14,841 nucleotides of DNA, taken from assembly GCF_000003605.2 (NCBI RefSeq), contig NW_003108597.1:48337-63177 (forward strand), in the 5' to 3' direction. Positions 1 through 9,500 of this stretch are shown here, piece by piece; the first letter of the stretch is position 1, and the number at the start of each line of letters is the position of its first letter. Source of the stretch: Saccoglossus kowalevskii. Its lineage: Eukaryota > Hemichordata > Enteropneusta > Harrimaniidae. Made by a program: the position numbers and the translations under genes. The notes below the pieces were generated by a model that searched no databases, was not told where the DNA came from, and worked only from the letters and a program-made list of their open reading frames with translations.

Positions 1-131
1 GCAATGAAGACTTCAATTTGCTTCATTAAATGAATGTATTTTCCTATTCCTGATACATCACGTTCTTATCTCAACAAATTGCTTTAGTATTTGATGCGGT
101 TATAATGTATTTTTTTTTAATTTTGTTCCAG

Positions 132-410
132 ATCTGCCACTTGTAGATGAATTTCGACTACTGGAAGAGAAGGCAAATTCTATTAAAGTCAGATTTTCAA
201 CTACCTTTACAAAACACAGTGGTTATCGAATCACGTGCAAATCGACAGATGATAAGCACTTTGTTCGAAAGACTGTTTCACAAACTGCAACGACCTCTTT
301 ATTTAGTGACTTACCTCCAGGGGAATATCATTTGACAATATCTTTTTCCTATGACAACAAAGAAAAGATCGTGTATGGTCCAGAAAGTAGTCTGTGTGCT
401 ACGATTCCTG
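132..410 (+). CDS. Gene A exon: FN3-like domain 1
   Basis: The acceptor is TTTTGTTCCAG and the donor G|GTGAGT. The exon is 279 nt and symmetric phase 1. The 93-residue domain starts LPLVDEF and contains FSTTFTKHSGYRITC, LFSDLPPGEYHLTISF and VYGPE. The LxPGEYxLxIS segment matches the FN3 E-F turn (LxPGTxYxVxV), and GYRIxC fits strand C. The usual FN3 strand-B tryptophan is replaced by phenylalanine (VRFST), so the domain is divergent. It is the first of three similar exons in a row. Confidence 0.8.
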
Positions 411-3001
411 GTGAGTATAGACTTGATTGACGATGTGGCAATAGATACTAAGATTACTAATTTAGAGAGAAAAAAAACACGTACCCATAGACATGCCACG
501 AAAGATAGCGGAAATGCTTCTATGAAATATTAAACAAACATGTATACATGTGACGTAATGCATTACATTATGTAAATATACTACGTTTTATATTGCATGT
601 GCTATTTTTTTATTTTATTCTTTTAGAACTGCCAGATGTGAATGAATTTAAAATAAGCGAAGTGGAAGGGAATTTCATTCCAGTCAAATTTTCAACTTCA
701 TTCAGCCGACACAGTGGTTATAGAATCAAGTGCAAGGCAAAAGACGATACAGCAAACTCTATACAAGTGGCAACTGTTCCATCAAGTGCAACGTATTATG
801 TATTTAAAGATCTACATCCCGCAGAATACCAGGTTTCAATATCATACTTTTACGGCAACGACGAAAATGCGTTTTATGGTCCCGAAACTAAGGCTTCTGC
901 TGTGATTCCGAGTAAGTATATAGTTTATTAGTCATGCATTAACCTGTGTGACAATCAACTACTTAGGTGTTATAACTAGACATTAAGTATGTAGTTATTT
1001 GATGTACTTTATGTGCCCTCACATATACCGAGGTCGGGGTTTCAGTTGACTGCTGCATAATTTTTGTTAATAACGTTTCTTTTCGTAGCCTACTGTTAGA
1101 GCACACACAGGCTGATGCCGTTTAACGTGCACAATTCGCCACGATTAGTATGAAATATCAGTTAAGTTATCGCATAGTATGCACAAACGATGTACGGCGA
1201 TAGTATTGAAACTACCCGAGTAATAAGTAAACCTAACCCCCCCAAAAAAACTCAATTTAATACAACAATGGGAAAACCTTATTTTTCATGTCTGTCGCTT
1301 GTTTATTCATGTTATACGATATTTATCCGCATTAATATTTTTTCTAGACCTGCCAGTCGTGGATCATTTTCAAGTACACGATCAGGGAAAAAAATTCATT
1401 GAAGTTAGATTTTCAACCCCATTCAAAAAGCACAGTGGTTATCGCATCAACTGCATACCACATGACGGTGAAGATGTAATACAGGCAAATCCCCTGGCAA
1501 CGGAAACATCGTGGTTATTTAAAGATTTAGCTACAGGTAAATACAAGTTGTCAATATCTCTTTATTATGGTCTAAGGGAAAAGGCGATATATGGTCCTCC
1601 AAATAACACAAAATGTAAAGTCAGTGGTGAGTATTTTGCATGTGTTAGGGTAAGGAGCGCGCGCTCCCAATGACGTGGCCTCCGGTGGGCTGGGTTTGTC
1701 AATTTTGCTGAAGCTGAAGAGGGAGCACGCGCCTAACGCTCCATCCCCTAAATCCGCACGTGTTTAGCATATTCGATGATTAAATATAATAGGTCGAGAC
1801 TGTATATATTTACACATTCGATATTCCTGGAAGTTATGGTATTTGGCAATGCTATAACAAAACGAAACTCCATTCGTTGGCTGTATGTGAGTAAATCTAC
1901 TGTCTTGCGGAGACCACGCTGAATGTATCAGTTAACCACATCGATATTACAATACCCAGTGACGAAAGCTTCCGCTTTAACCACGGGCTTCTCGTGCATT
2001 AAATTGTTTTAAATTTTAGAAGACGATTGAACCACGCAAGAGTTGGCCTATGAATATCTTTAGAAATGAGAGTACATGGGATACGTAGCGTAAGTGGGTT
2101 AACAATCTACATATCTTCCCTGCTGTATTACAGTTCCTCTCAACATGTAGTAATGTTACATATTTAATTGACATGTAGGTAAAAAGTCGCTTAAAAAATC
2201 GAGTAAAGACAAGTCGTCTGGAAAAGCAATTACTGGCCCGAACGAAAAAGGTATGTTACAAAATTCATAACGTCATTTTTGCGGAAAGTGTTATTTGAAA
2301 TTCAATCTTACTAAATAGTATTTAAACCCGAGCGTAATTGAATGAGCTGCCATGCCGAATTACTCAGACATATCATAATAGTCCATGAAATATTTGCTGT
2401 AGTTCAGGACTGTCTTCCAGATAAAACATTTACGTTGAAATCAACCTGTGCATTCACTAAGGTTTTACTCGATACCATGATTAGTGAAAATGTTCTGCTT
2501 CATTTGCAGTTATTAATTCGAAAAGTGAAGATATGCATGCCAGCAAGGAAAATAGTTATGCCACTGAGAACCCAAGCTTTGTCCAAAATCACGAATGCGA
2601 AGATGATGTAAGAGATACGAATGTCAATTCCCCGTCGCAAGGTAATCTTTGATTGTGTCATGTGTGTTATACTACAACATGAATTAAATATAGATATATT
2701 GTTATCGTGGTAATATTCATTGTTCGGCTTAATTACAGGAACTAAAAGAGAAATGCTACATATTAATAAGATTCTGTGGATTTTGTTAATACGTACTACA
2801 TTTTACCACTGCCATATGTAGTCGCTTTATATATATTTTTGCTACTGCAGTGAAACGTTTGTAAAAGTAATAAACGTGTTAACGTAAATTGTTTTTACTA
2901 TATCAGAGATCGAAGATGAGTGCCTCCAGAATAGCACTGCAAACAGACAGGAAGCTATGGAACGAGATAGCGGAATGTATGATAGGATGAGCATGTATTA
3001 G
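132..3001 (+). CDS. Gene A, 3' part: multi-FN3 protein with tyrosine-containing tail (6 exons, 5' end outside window)
   Basis: Coding segments are 132-410, 627-911, 1348-1626, 2179-2250, 2510-2641 and 2907-3001, all joined by GT-AG introns in phase 1, giving one open frame of about 379 residues to a TAG at 2999-3001. Three FN3-like domains come first, then a basic Lys/Ser linker, then a polar tail with tyrosines. I see no membrane segment between the FN3 domains and the tail, so unless one lies upstream the protein may be cytosolic or peripheral. The first exon begins with a splice acceptor, so more protein lies before the window. The FN3 assignment is inferred from strand pattern and motifs, not from a search. 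The tail suggests signalling, but the function is not known. Gene B downstream has a similar FN3-plus-Lys-rich-exon ending and may be a relative. Confidence 0.8.
627..911 (+). CDS. Gene A exon: FN3-like domain 2
   Basis: The acceptor is TTCTTTTAG and the donor A|GTAAGT. The exon is 285 nt and symmetric phase 1. The domain reads LPDVNEF, then FSTSFSRHSGYRIKC, VFKDLHPAEYQVSISYFYG, YGPET and AVIP. It aligns without large gaps to the exons before and after it, so it arose by tandem exon duplication. Here the FN3 turn is HPAEY rather than PPGEY. Confidence 0.82.
1348..1626 (+). CDS. Gene A exon: FN3-like domain 3
   Basis: The acceptor is ATTTTTTCTAG and the donor G|GTGAGT. The exon is 279 nt and symmetric phase 1. 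The domain reads LPVVDHF, FSTPFKKHSGYRINC, LFKDLATGKYKLSISLYYG and IYGPP. The three domains share the block FSTxFxxHSGYRIxC, which is stricter than FN3 generally requires and may mark a lineage-specific family. This is the last FN3-like domain before the basic linker. Confidence 0.82.
1645..1752. repeat. Short inverted-repeat (foldback) element in gene A intron
   Basis: The left end TTAGGGTAAGGAGCG pairs imperfectly with the right end CGCTCCATCCCCTAA. An inner GCTCCC / GGGAGC pair extends the stem. The segment of about 108 bp is much richer in G and C than the surrounding AT-rich intron and begins 18 bases after the exon donor at 1626. It looks like a small non-autonomous transposon or foldback. 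I could not find a clear target-site duplication. Confidence 0.45.
2179..2250 (+). CDS. Gene A exon: Lys/Ser-rich linker
   Basis: This is a 72-nt symmetric phase-1 exon with acceptor ACATGTAG and donor G|GTATGT. With the split first codon it encodes 24 residues beginning GKKSLKKSSKDKSSGK, strongly basic and serine-rich, without predicted fold. It could be a charged linker, a membrane-proximal patch or a nuclear-localisation-like segment. The acceptor has a weak pyrimidine tract, but the frame is open and the phase matches on both sides. Gene B has a similar small Lys/Gly exon directly after its FN3 exon. Confidence 0.65.
2510..2641 (+). CDS. Gene A exon: polar tail with SYATENPSF motif
   Basis: The acceptor is TTCATTTGCAG and the donor G|GTAATC. 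The exon is 132 nt and symmetric phase 1, and encodes 44 polar residues including ENSYATENPSFVQ and ending NSPSQ. There are no hydrophobic stretches and it is probably disordered. At the junction with the next exon the sequence becomes PSQE, which fits the (P/S/A/T)x(Q/E)E consensus for TRAF1/2/3/5 binding. That is a short motif and the reading is tentative. A longer ORF in another frame here (2342-2611) is not the coding frame. Confidence 0.7.
2907..3001 (+). CDS. Gene A terminal exon, ends in tyrosine motif and TAG
   Basis: The acceptor is TTTTTACTATATCAG, entered in phase 1. The exon encodes E-IEDECLQNST and ends RDSGMYDRMSMY before TAG. YDRM fits the YxxM pattern recognised by SH2 domains of PI3-kinase p85 when phosphorylated, and a second tyrosine is the final residue. 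These are pattern matches only. The stop closes the frame carried through all six exons, which supports the model. Confidence 0.75.
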
Positions 3002-3830
3002 GACAGAAAGATATTGACAGAATTATATCGACTAAATTCTAAGTAAAGCTTCTCTTCACATGACCCAGGATTTCCTGACCTTTATTATGTAGTATTCATA
3101 GATTAGCTCAAGGGACAATTATATCCATTACTACAGATGCTATAGTCTGTAAAGTATGTGCACAAATGGGAGGGCTTATAATTGACCAATCGTGGGCAGG
3201 TATAATTGCCAGAATAATCAATATTTCATCACGCTGTGAGTGTTTCCATTGCGCCCTCGCCGACATTTTTGCACGTTATGAAATCCAACTATTACTCTAG
3301 CAAACCCATTTAATTTAAGTGATTTAGTTCATCTGTATTGAGCTGAACAACTGCAACATTCTCTCTTCCATAGCGTTCCCAATACTGTGGAATATTAGGT
3401 TAAGTTGGCAGTTATTATTTACGAACGCAGATATAGCCATCACATCATAAGTTTGTTCACACATTACCATAGAATGATAAATAAAAAAATATAATTTTGT
3501 GTACGGCTATGTAAGAATACGAAGTCACAGTGAGCGTGCAGATTTTATTGTTTCTTTTGAAAATTAAAAAAATTATGCAATTAAAAACAAACCCTGGTAA
3601 TAAAAACAAAATCGAATGATCGCAAAAACACCAACAAAAGACTTTTTTCTCTTGATGCGCGGCACAGATTATGTCGACGAGTCCCCCGAAAACTTCGTTT
3701 TGGGAATGTTGCATAATTATACTGGCCTTATATTCAACTCAACTGGGCGCATAATAATCCAACGAATAGAAGTAACTATAGTTACTGAATATTCATACAC
3801 AGGCAGCAAATAAAAAGTTCACGTCATTAC
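3002..3830 (+). other. Gene A 3' UTR and flank
   Basis: No coding exon is visible. The variant polyadenylation hexamer AGTAAA occurs near 3042, and canonical AATAAA occurs at 3479-3484 and 3599-3604. I cannot tell which is used. The 65-codon ORF at 3616-3813 has no splice or domain support. Confidence 0.5.
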
Positions 3831-4286
3831 TATTTGATTAGTTATTATGATGACATATTAAGTTCACACTTATTATCAAAATAATTATTGAGATGTTCTT
3901 TTTATTTCTTTGGAACTACAACCATGCATAGGTGAGGGTGATTTATCTGGTACTCAAATAAATATATATACATATTTCGTCCAATGAGTTATTTGATGAG
4001 TTATTCTAATGAAATATTAAGTTCACACTTATTATCAAAATAATTATTGAAATGTTCTTTTTTATTTCTTTGTAACTACAACCATACATAGGTGTGGGTG
4101 ATGTATCTGGTACTCAAATAAATATATATACATATTTCGTCCAATGAGTTATTTGATGAGTTATTCTAATGAAATATTAAGTTCACGCTTATTATCAAAA
4201 TAATTATTGAAATGTTCTTTTTTATTTCTTTGTAACTACAACCATACATAGGTGAGGGTGATTTATCTGGTACTCAAATAAATAAA
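3831..4286 (+). repeat. Three-copy tandem repeat, unit about 160 bp
   Basis: Copies start near 3831, 3990 and 4150. Landmarks recur at a fixed offset: GTTCACRC at 3862, 4021 and 4181, and TACTCAAATAAATA at 3951, 4111 and 4271. Copies 2 and 3 differ at only a few positions, while copy 1 is more divergent and lacks one T in a T-run. The third copy ends in an AT microsatellite. Each unit carries AATAAA on the plus strand (3957, 4117, 4277), downstream of gene A. No open frame runs through the array. Confidence 0.9.
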
Positions 4287-5832
4287 TATATATATATAAT
4301 ATATAAATGAGTTTGTGCATTTTTTTCGTTCACTGGACGTACCTACTAACCTACCCACTCTCAAATGTCAAATAATATTGATACACAATTCAACTAGTTT
4401 GAAAAATTCGCCCAAAAATGATCTATAGCTAACCATGTACACTTAAAACGATATAGTAGTTAACATACGGTCACAAATTCCCAATGAATCACCGCTAGAC
4501 AGACACTGAAACAGTTGACCCATCTACACTGTGTTTGTAGCTCATGAGCGTGATCATGACAGTGCTAATACTGGTGTAGTGCATATTTTGTAAAAATACT
4601 TACACAAAAAAAAGCGATATGTTTAATTTCGAGCAAAAACTCGATTCTGTGTAGGTATCCGGGTTATAAACCCTGGCCTAATTTTTACAAAGACTTTTCA
4701 AAAAAGAGATAATTTATGGGAAAAATATAAAATTAAAAACACATATAGTTTATATAACATTAATGTCTACATTAGGATTTGGAATACAGTATCTGATATA
4801 CACGATGATGGCGAGGCTAGAAACTAGTTTTGCATTCAGCCCAGACAAAATCTTATACAGAATTAACCCCAATATTTTTCTAACAGGCACAATACGATTT
4901 AAACACGATGAAATATTTACAAGGCAATTAAACAAAATAAAATAATGAAGAACGATGCATACAGATAAATCTTTGTCATTAATATTTGTTAATTCTCTTT
5001 TTAATAAGTTTCTGTAAATATTTTGAAGTATGATCCAGTAAACATATCTGTTTAAAATTATGTTGACCAATGATACGGTATACGTTGAATAGATGTTCTT
5101 AAGGGAGAGGATGTCATTATCATGAATGAGAACGCACGAATACCAGCCAGCTTTGGGAATGGGAATGTATGAATGAAGTTTGAACAGTCGATAGATGCAC
5201 AGGATTTTGAAGAGTCGGAAGAGTGGAACAGACAGAGCATGTAGTAGCAAAGAACGATATGCTCCTTAGATTGATATACAGTATATTATATGTGAAAGAA
5301 TAAGTATTATAAATAAAAATAAGAATTCATTTAGGTACTTTGACATGTATGTGAATGGTTACACCACAACCGTAAGTTGGTGGGTGCGCCCTCTATAGTC
5401 TATCAATCTGCAAATGTCCTTCGAACTGGATAGTTTTCTGACGTTTTTATTGATATATAATTTTGTATTATATTATATTATATATTGTATAAAATAGTTT
5501 CATTTGCGAAGAGAGGTAGTTGAAGGCATTTATTGAACAGATAAATTTGTTAATATGACAGAAAATTAAAATGGGGAAAAAATGTGGTTTAAGAAATTCC
5601 TCATGATGTATCTGGTTAATGAAGTTAGACCATTGATTTTGACGACAGTCAAATTTTGGTGAATTACATTAATCTGATTTACGAAAGGGCGAAGTGCGAA
5701 TAAAGAAGTTTGTACCAGACAGATAATATGTTGAATGGTTAGAGGGACAATGTTGGCGTCTACGTTTGGGCAAAAGCCAGTAACATTTCCAAACTTTGAC
5801 GAATAACAAATAAAGGCACGGTCTAATAGCAC
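4287..5832. other. Intergenic spacer, AT-rich
   Basis: This stretch contains an AT-rich tract at 4287-4308, a TATTA-type simple repeat at about 5466-5490, and a minus-strand ORF listed separately. No plus-strand exon with a matching phase and splice sites was found. Confidence 0.5.
4750..5250 (-). other. Unexplained 166-codon minus-strand ORF
   Basis: This is the longest uninterrupted frame in the spacer, opposite in direction to genes A and B. The conceptual product is rich in Leu, Ile, Tyr and Asn, as expected for AT-rich translation, and contains stretches such as PIPKAGWYSCVLIHDN. I recognise no domain. A second minus-strand frame overlaps it at 5058-5240. It may be a chance ORF or a decayed gene or transposon fragment. 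Five hundred bases without a stop is somewhat unexpected at this base composition, so I list it, but not as a gene. Confidence 0.2.
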
Positions 5833-6440
5833 ACCTCAGTAACCTCTAGCTTCTCACTCACGCTATATTGATGACGCCATGTTGCATTATAGTACTCCTG
5901 AATGGTGTAATTGCAGTTAACTGTCCAACAAACTAGCTATCCATACGATTCGGCGAGCCTGGACCACCGAGATCCCATCTTGCGCGGTTATGCAAGTTAC
6001 CCGGATGCATAGGTCAGTTCGTCTATGTGACAGAAACTTCCACCACTCACCAGAAACAATAAAACTCACCAAGCAAAACAACAAGTACACCTATTCTATT
6101 TTTATACGCGTAATTCCCAGTAAAACGCACTTACCCCTTAACTTCAGGGGCTACGTACGCGGAAAAGCACAGGGTCCGTTATTGTAATTTTGCAGCATTT
6201 GACTATGATTTAGATAATTTAACAAATCGACACTGTTTTCAAAGTTTTGCGAAACTCTCAAACTTGGAAATAAGTAATTGTGCGTGCACTGACCATGGCA
6301 ATAACGAGTGATTATACACTTTAGTTCCGGGTATTTTTTGTCACATTTATATCTAACTTCCGCAATACAAAGGCTTGTTACAGCCTCTGCATAGTTAGAA
6401 AACAAAGTACCTCCCACATTTCAGTGACAGCGCTATCGAA
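5833..6440 (+). other. Upstream region of gene B
   Basis: The region from the spacer to the short upstream ORF should contain the promoter and the beginning of the 5' UTR of gene B. I see no clear TATA box or initiator at a convincing distance. A CCCACATTTCAG acceptor-like site ends at 6422, so the 5' UTR could itself be spliced. Short ORFs here on both strands have no support. Confidence 0.35.
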
Positions 6441-6479
6441 ATGAGTGGAGGTCCGAAACGAACAAGTTGGAAGAAGTGA
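6441..6479 (+). promoter_or_regulatory. Upstream ORF in gene B 5' leader
   Basis: ATG at 6441-6443 opens a 12-codon frame (MSGGPKRTSWKK) ending at TGA 6477-6479, 20 bases before the proposed gene B start and out of frame with it. Its context has a purine at -3. If transcribed, it could reduce translation of gene B and allow reinitiation. Whether the transcript starts upstream of it cannot be seen. Confidence 0.4.
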
Positions 6480-6499
6480 CCACCGTGCAAATATCAACG

Positions 6500-6509
6500 A
6501 TGTCAGACG
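6500..6509 (+). CDS. Gene B exon 1: start codon exon (MSD)
   Basis: The sequence AACGATGTCAGACG|GTAAGT gives ATG-TCA-GAC plus one base, with A at -3 and a consensus donor. The spare G joins AC of the exon at 8458 to make Asp, so the protein begins MSDDAAYPEVQEW. This start was chosen because phase and frame fit exactly and no coding potential lies upstream. The tiny coding part makes it easy for gene finders to miss. Confidence 0.6.
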
Positions 6510-9500
6510 GTAAGTTAGTAAAATCAGTGTTGCAGTATCAGTTGTTATTACTTGAGGTGGCAAAATGATCGGTGTCATTGTAAAGTAAACATTGGTATTA
6601 CTACTTTTTTCCGGGTACTATTGTTCTAACATGGGTTCTAACTTTCAATGGCGGACAGTATTTGCTTATCAGTTTGTAGATGCATAGTCAATGTACTGAA
6701 CCAGGTAGCACTCACAACTCAGAGGAGATGCCCACCGACGCTAGATTTTTTCAATATTCATTTCAAAAGTCAGTTTAGCCACAGCTAAGTCTTTATACTC
6801 ATAAATACTGTCACCTTGACCTTAAAGTATTGAGATCACAAAAGGAGCAGGTGGCGATCTTTCAATGGTAGTTATATCGTGAACGTACATAATACTGTAA
6901 CGGTAGTTATCAGGCCCATAGCGTTCCTATAGCCGTCTTTTCATCAGTAGATCAGGGCAAATGAACCGCGAGGCTCAGCAGAATTAGTAGTTAAAATAGT
7001 TTTTAATGCTTTTAAATTTCTTGTATGCTGATTAGAATCAGAAAATCATACTTTGAAAATTGTTTCTTCTGTATTTGTCTAACACTCAACAGCGACATCA
7101 ATTTAAGCAAAATGTCACTTCACGGTCTGGATAACCAGAAAAAAATACATTTGGAGATTGTGTAAGCGTCGAACTACAGAGCATATTTTTGGACGTAGCC
7201 TCATTCTTATATATACGCTGATCAAGGAGTAACGTTCAAGGGGAATCATTATGTATTAGCCTCATATAAAACTAATATCATCACACGCTGGAGAGCTTAA
7301 CAAAATATTCATCAGATACGCCAAAATGTTCTCGTCCAAACATGTATTCGAGTCTGTACAATTATTGCGAAACAATGAAACTTACTATAAATACAACATA
7401 TTTTACCCGGTACTAGTACTGACTTCGACTGGATATTTAGACTGGATTCATTGTTTTTATTGTTTGCCATATGGCATGTGGATGTAGTTCACGAAGTGTG
7501 TATTTTAAGGGAATCATGAGTGAGTAATTGTATCACCACGAATGATACATACAATGACCCGCGAATAACATCATTGTGTAGTGTTTATGCATATGAAATG
7601 GTTCGATTTGCATAAGTGGCAAATATGCAATATAGACGGAAACATATATTGTTCGATACTGCATACTGTAAACTAAATCAGAATATGATTTATCATAACA
7701 AAAAAATTTCGTTTGCAGGACATGCACCATTATTCGTTAAAATGAAAAATCAAAAGTACTATACGCATGTGCAGTGGTTGTTATTGTACGTACTAAAAAC
7801 GAAGTACACATGCGTATTAGAGAATGCAATTGATTAGTCAAACTAATCCAGTGGTATGCTAAAAGAATGTTTTCATGTCATGAATCATATCTCAATGCAG
7901 TAATCGATCACAACTATTTAAAATTACATATTCTCGTCCATACTGCATCTCTAATATAATAATAAACATTTTAGATGACAGACTATATTCATATCTTCAA
8001 ACATATGACTTTTATCATTTATCCTTGGATGCGCTTCGACAAATTTAAAACAGCTAAAGCAGGGTGCTCTGGGTAAAGGTTGACTGCGTGGTCAACGTAT
8101 AACAATGGGCTAACTTTGTTAATATGTTGTACAAGGAAACAGTTTAAATATTCGTCGCGTTCTAGCCCACACTATTTCCTCATGCCAGATTATACAGTAA
8201 ACACTTTTAGTCTAAATTTAGAAGCTTACGTCAATACACTGCTCAAAATAGAGGCCACGCAGAATACAAATGTAGTTGTTTTTGGTTTAAACATTAGGTC
8301 GATACTTCAGAGTGGCTGCACACAAACTGCTAGTATTGTCCGTTATACATTACCACTAGGCGCCTATAAGTCAAATTAATGTCATGTTGTTGTACATAGG
8401 AATGACAGTAATTTAATAAAGGTAATTTGTGCTCTTGTTTAACATTGTCGTTGACAGACGCGGCTTACCCGGAGGTACAGGAATGGAGTAAGAATCTTAC
8501 GGATCAAGATGGATCAAGTGACAAAGACGACGACCCACGTAAGTTATGATTTTAGTACGCTCAGACTTACATATGACATCACGTGTATTTGTAGTTTAAG
8601 GATTATAATGTAGAATTTCATATTACTGTCTTTGTTGTTTTCAGTTCTTTCTTAATTTGAGGCCATTGTTTTTCCCTAATAACATCACCTACAGACACAA
8701 ATAGAAATCAGATCACATGGAAGTAAAAGTATGTTTCACTATGTTTGTGTTCACAGCTTATGTAACATTTCAAAAAGTTACGTTGAAGTGCTGTAAGGGG
8801 TCTTTTGGTTGCTCCATTCAGCATTTACTTCTATTTTTTCTGCCTGACACGCCAGAAGAAGCGAAGGTACTGTCAGCATTTGAAAATGTTCTACACCACT
8901 TTATAAAGCCAGAAACTATCAGCAAGGTTGATGTATTGGACTGTGAGGACGATGCTGATTTGTCGCGCCATATTTCTAATATCATTCAAGCCGATCGAAT
9001 AATTTTCATTGGATCAAAGAAATTTGAACGGACATGGAACGAGAGAGTGAGCATGGAAGGGGGACTTCCTAGTTCAAAAGATCCCATTCTCGACATAGTG
9101 ATTCAGCGATTAGAAGAAAATCGAGTTCCGGGTCATGATAGAATGTATGCGGCCTTCTTTGAGTGGGGTATCAAAAACATATTGCCAGAATACATACTGA
9201 AAAAACAAGTCAAACACTACGAGTTGTCGTGTGGAAAACCTGCATCACTTGAGAACATTTGCCGTAGGTTATGCCACAAGAAAGGGCAGGTAAAACTTCC
9301 AAATGCTTGGGATATCTCAGGTTCACCTGAGAGAAAGAAGTTTTGTAAGCATTTACAGTATGTGAAAGTATTGAGAGAACAAATACAACATGGTGAACAA
9401 ATTGGATTCTCACCAAGTAAGTGGCGCTATATCAACATCATCAGTCTTTCATCGATATCATCATCTTCATTAGCATGCTACATTGGAGTTGACAAGGGAG

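Noticed and set aside
2342-2611. 89-codon ORF overlapping the gene A tail
   Set aside because: It overlaps the exon at 2510-2641 in a different frame. Only the other frame links to both neighbouring exons and reaches the final stop.
4287-5832. CRISPR, operon or other prokaryotic features
   Set aside because: The spliced genes and animal domains make a bacterial reading untenable. The tandem repeat has no spacer-repeat pattern.
7596-7612. GGTTCGATTTGC resembling a tRNA B box
   Set aside because: No A box at the right distance and no cloverleaf pairing around it.
7616-7837. 73-codon ORF with a fair acceptor (TTTGCAG ending near 7718)
   Set aside because: Entry would be phase 1, but no GT donor in phase 1 occurs before the stop, so it cannot be an internal exon of gene B. 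There is no domain content.
8080-8379. 99-codon ORF in gene B intron 1
   Set aside because: No domain and no splice pair with fitting phase. The composition resembles the surrounding intron.
8717-8756. ATG at 8717 as the start of the SEFIR gene, giving a hydrophobic signal-like N-terminus
   Set aside because: This stretch is the pyrimidine-rich end of the intron before a strong CACAG acceptor. The phase-1 join from 8538 fits exactly, and an upstream ATG exon completes the frame.
9210-9416. Minus-strand ORF opposite the SEFIR exon, and similar ones opposite the CARD exon
   Set aside because: These are antisense shadows of strongly supported plus-strand exons.
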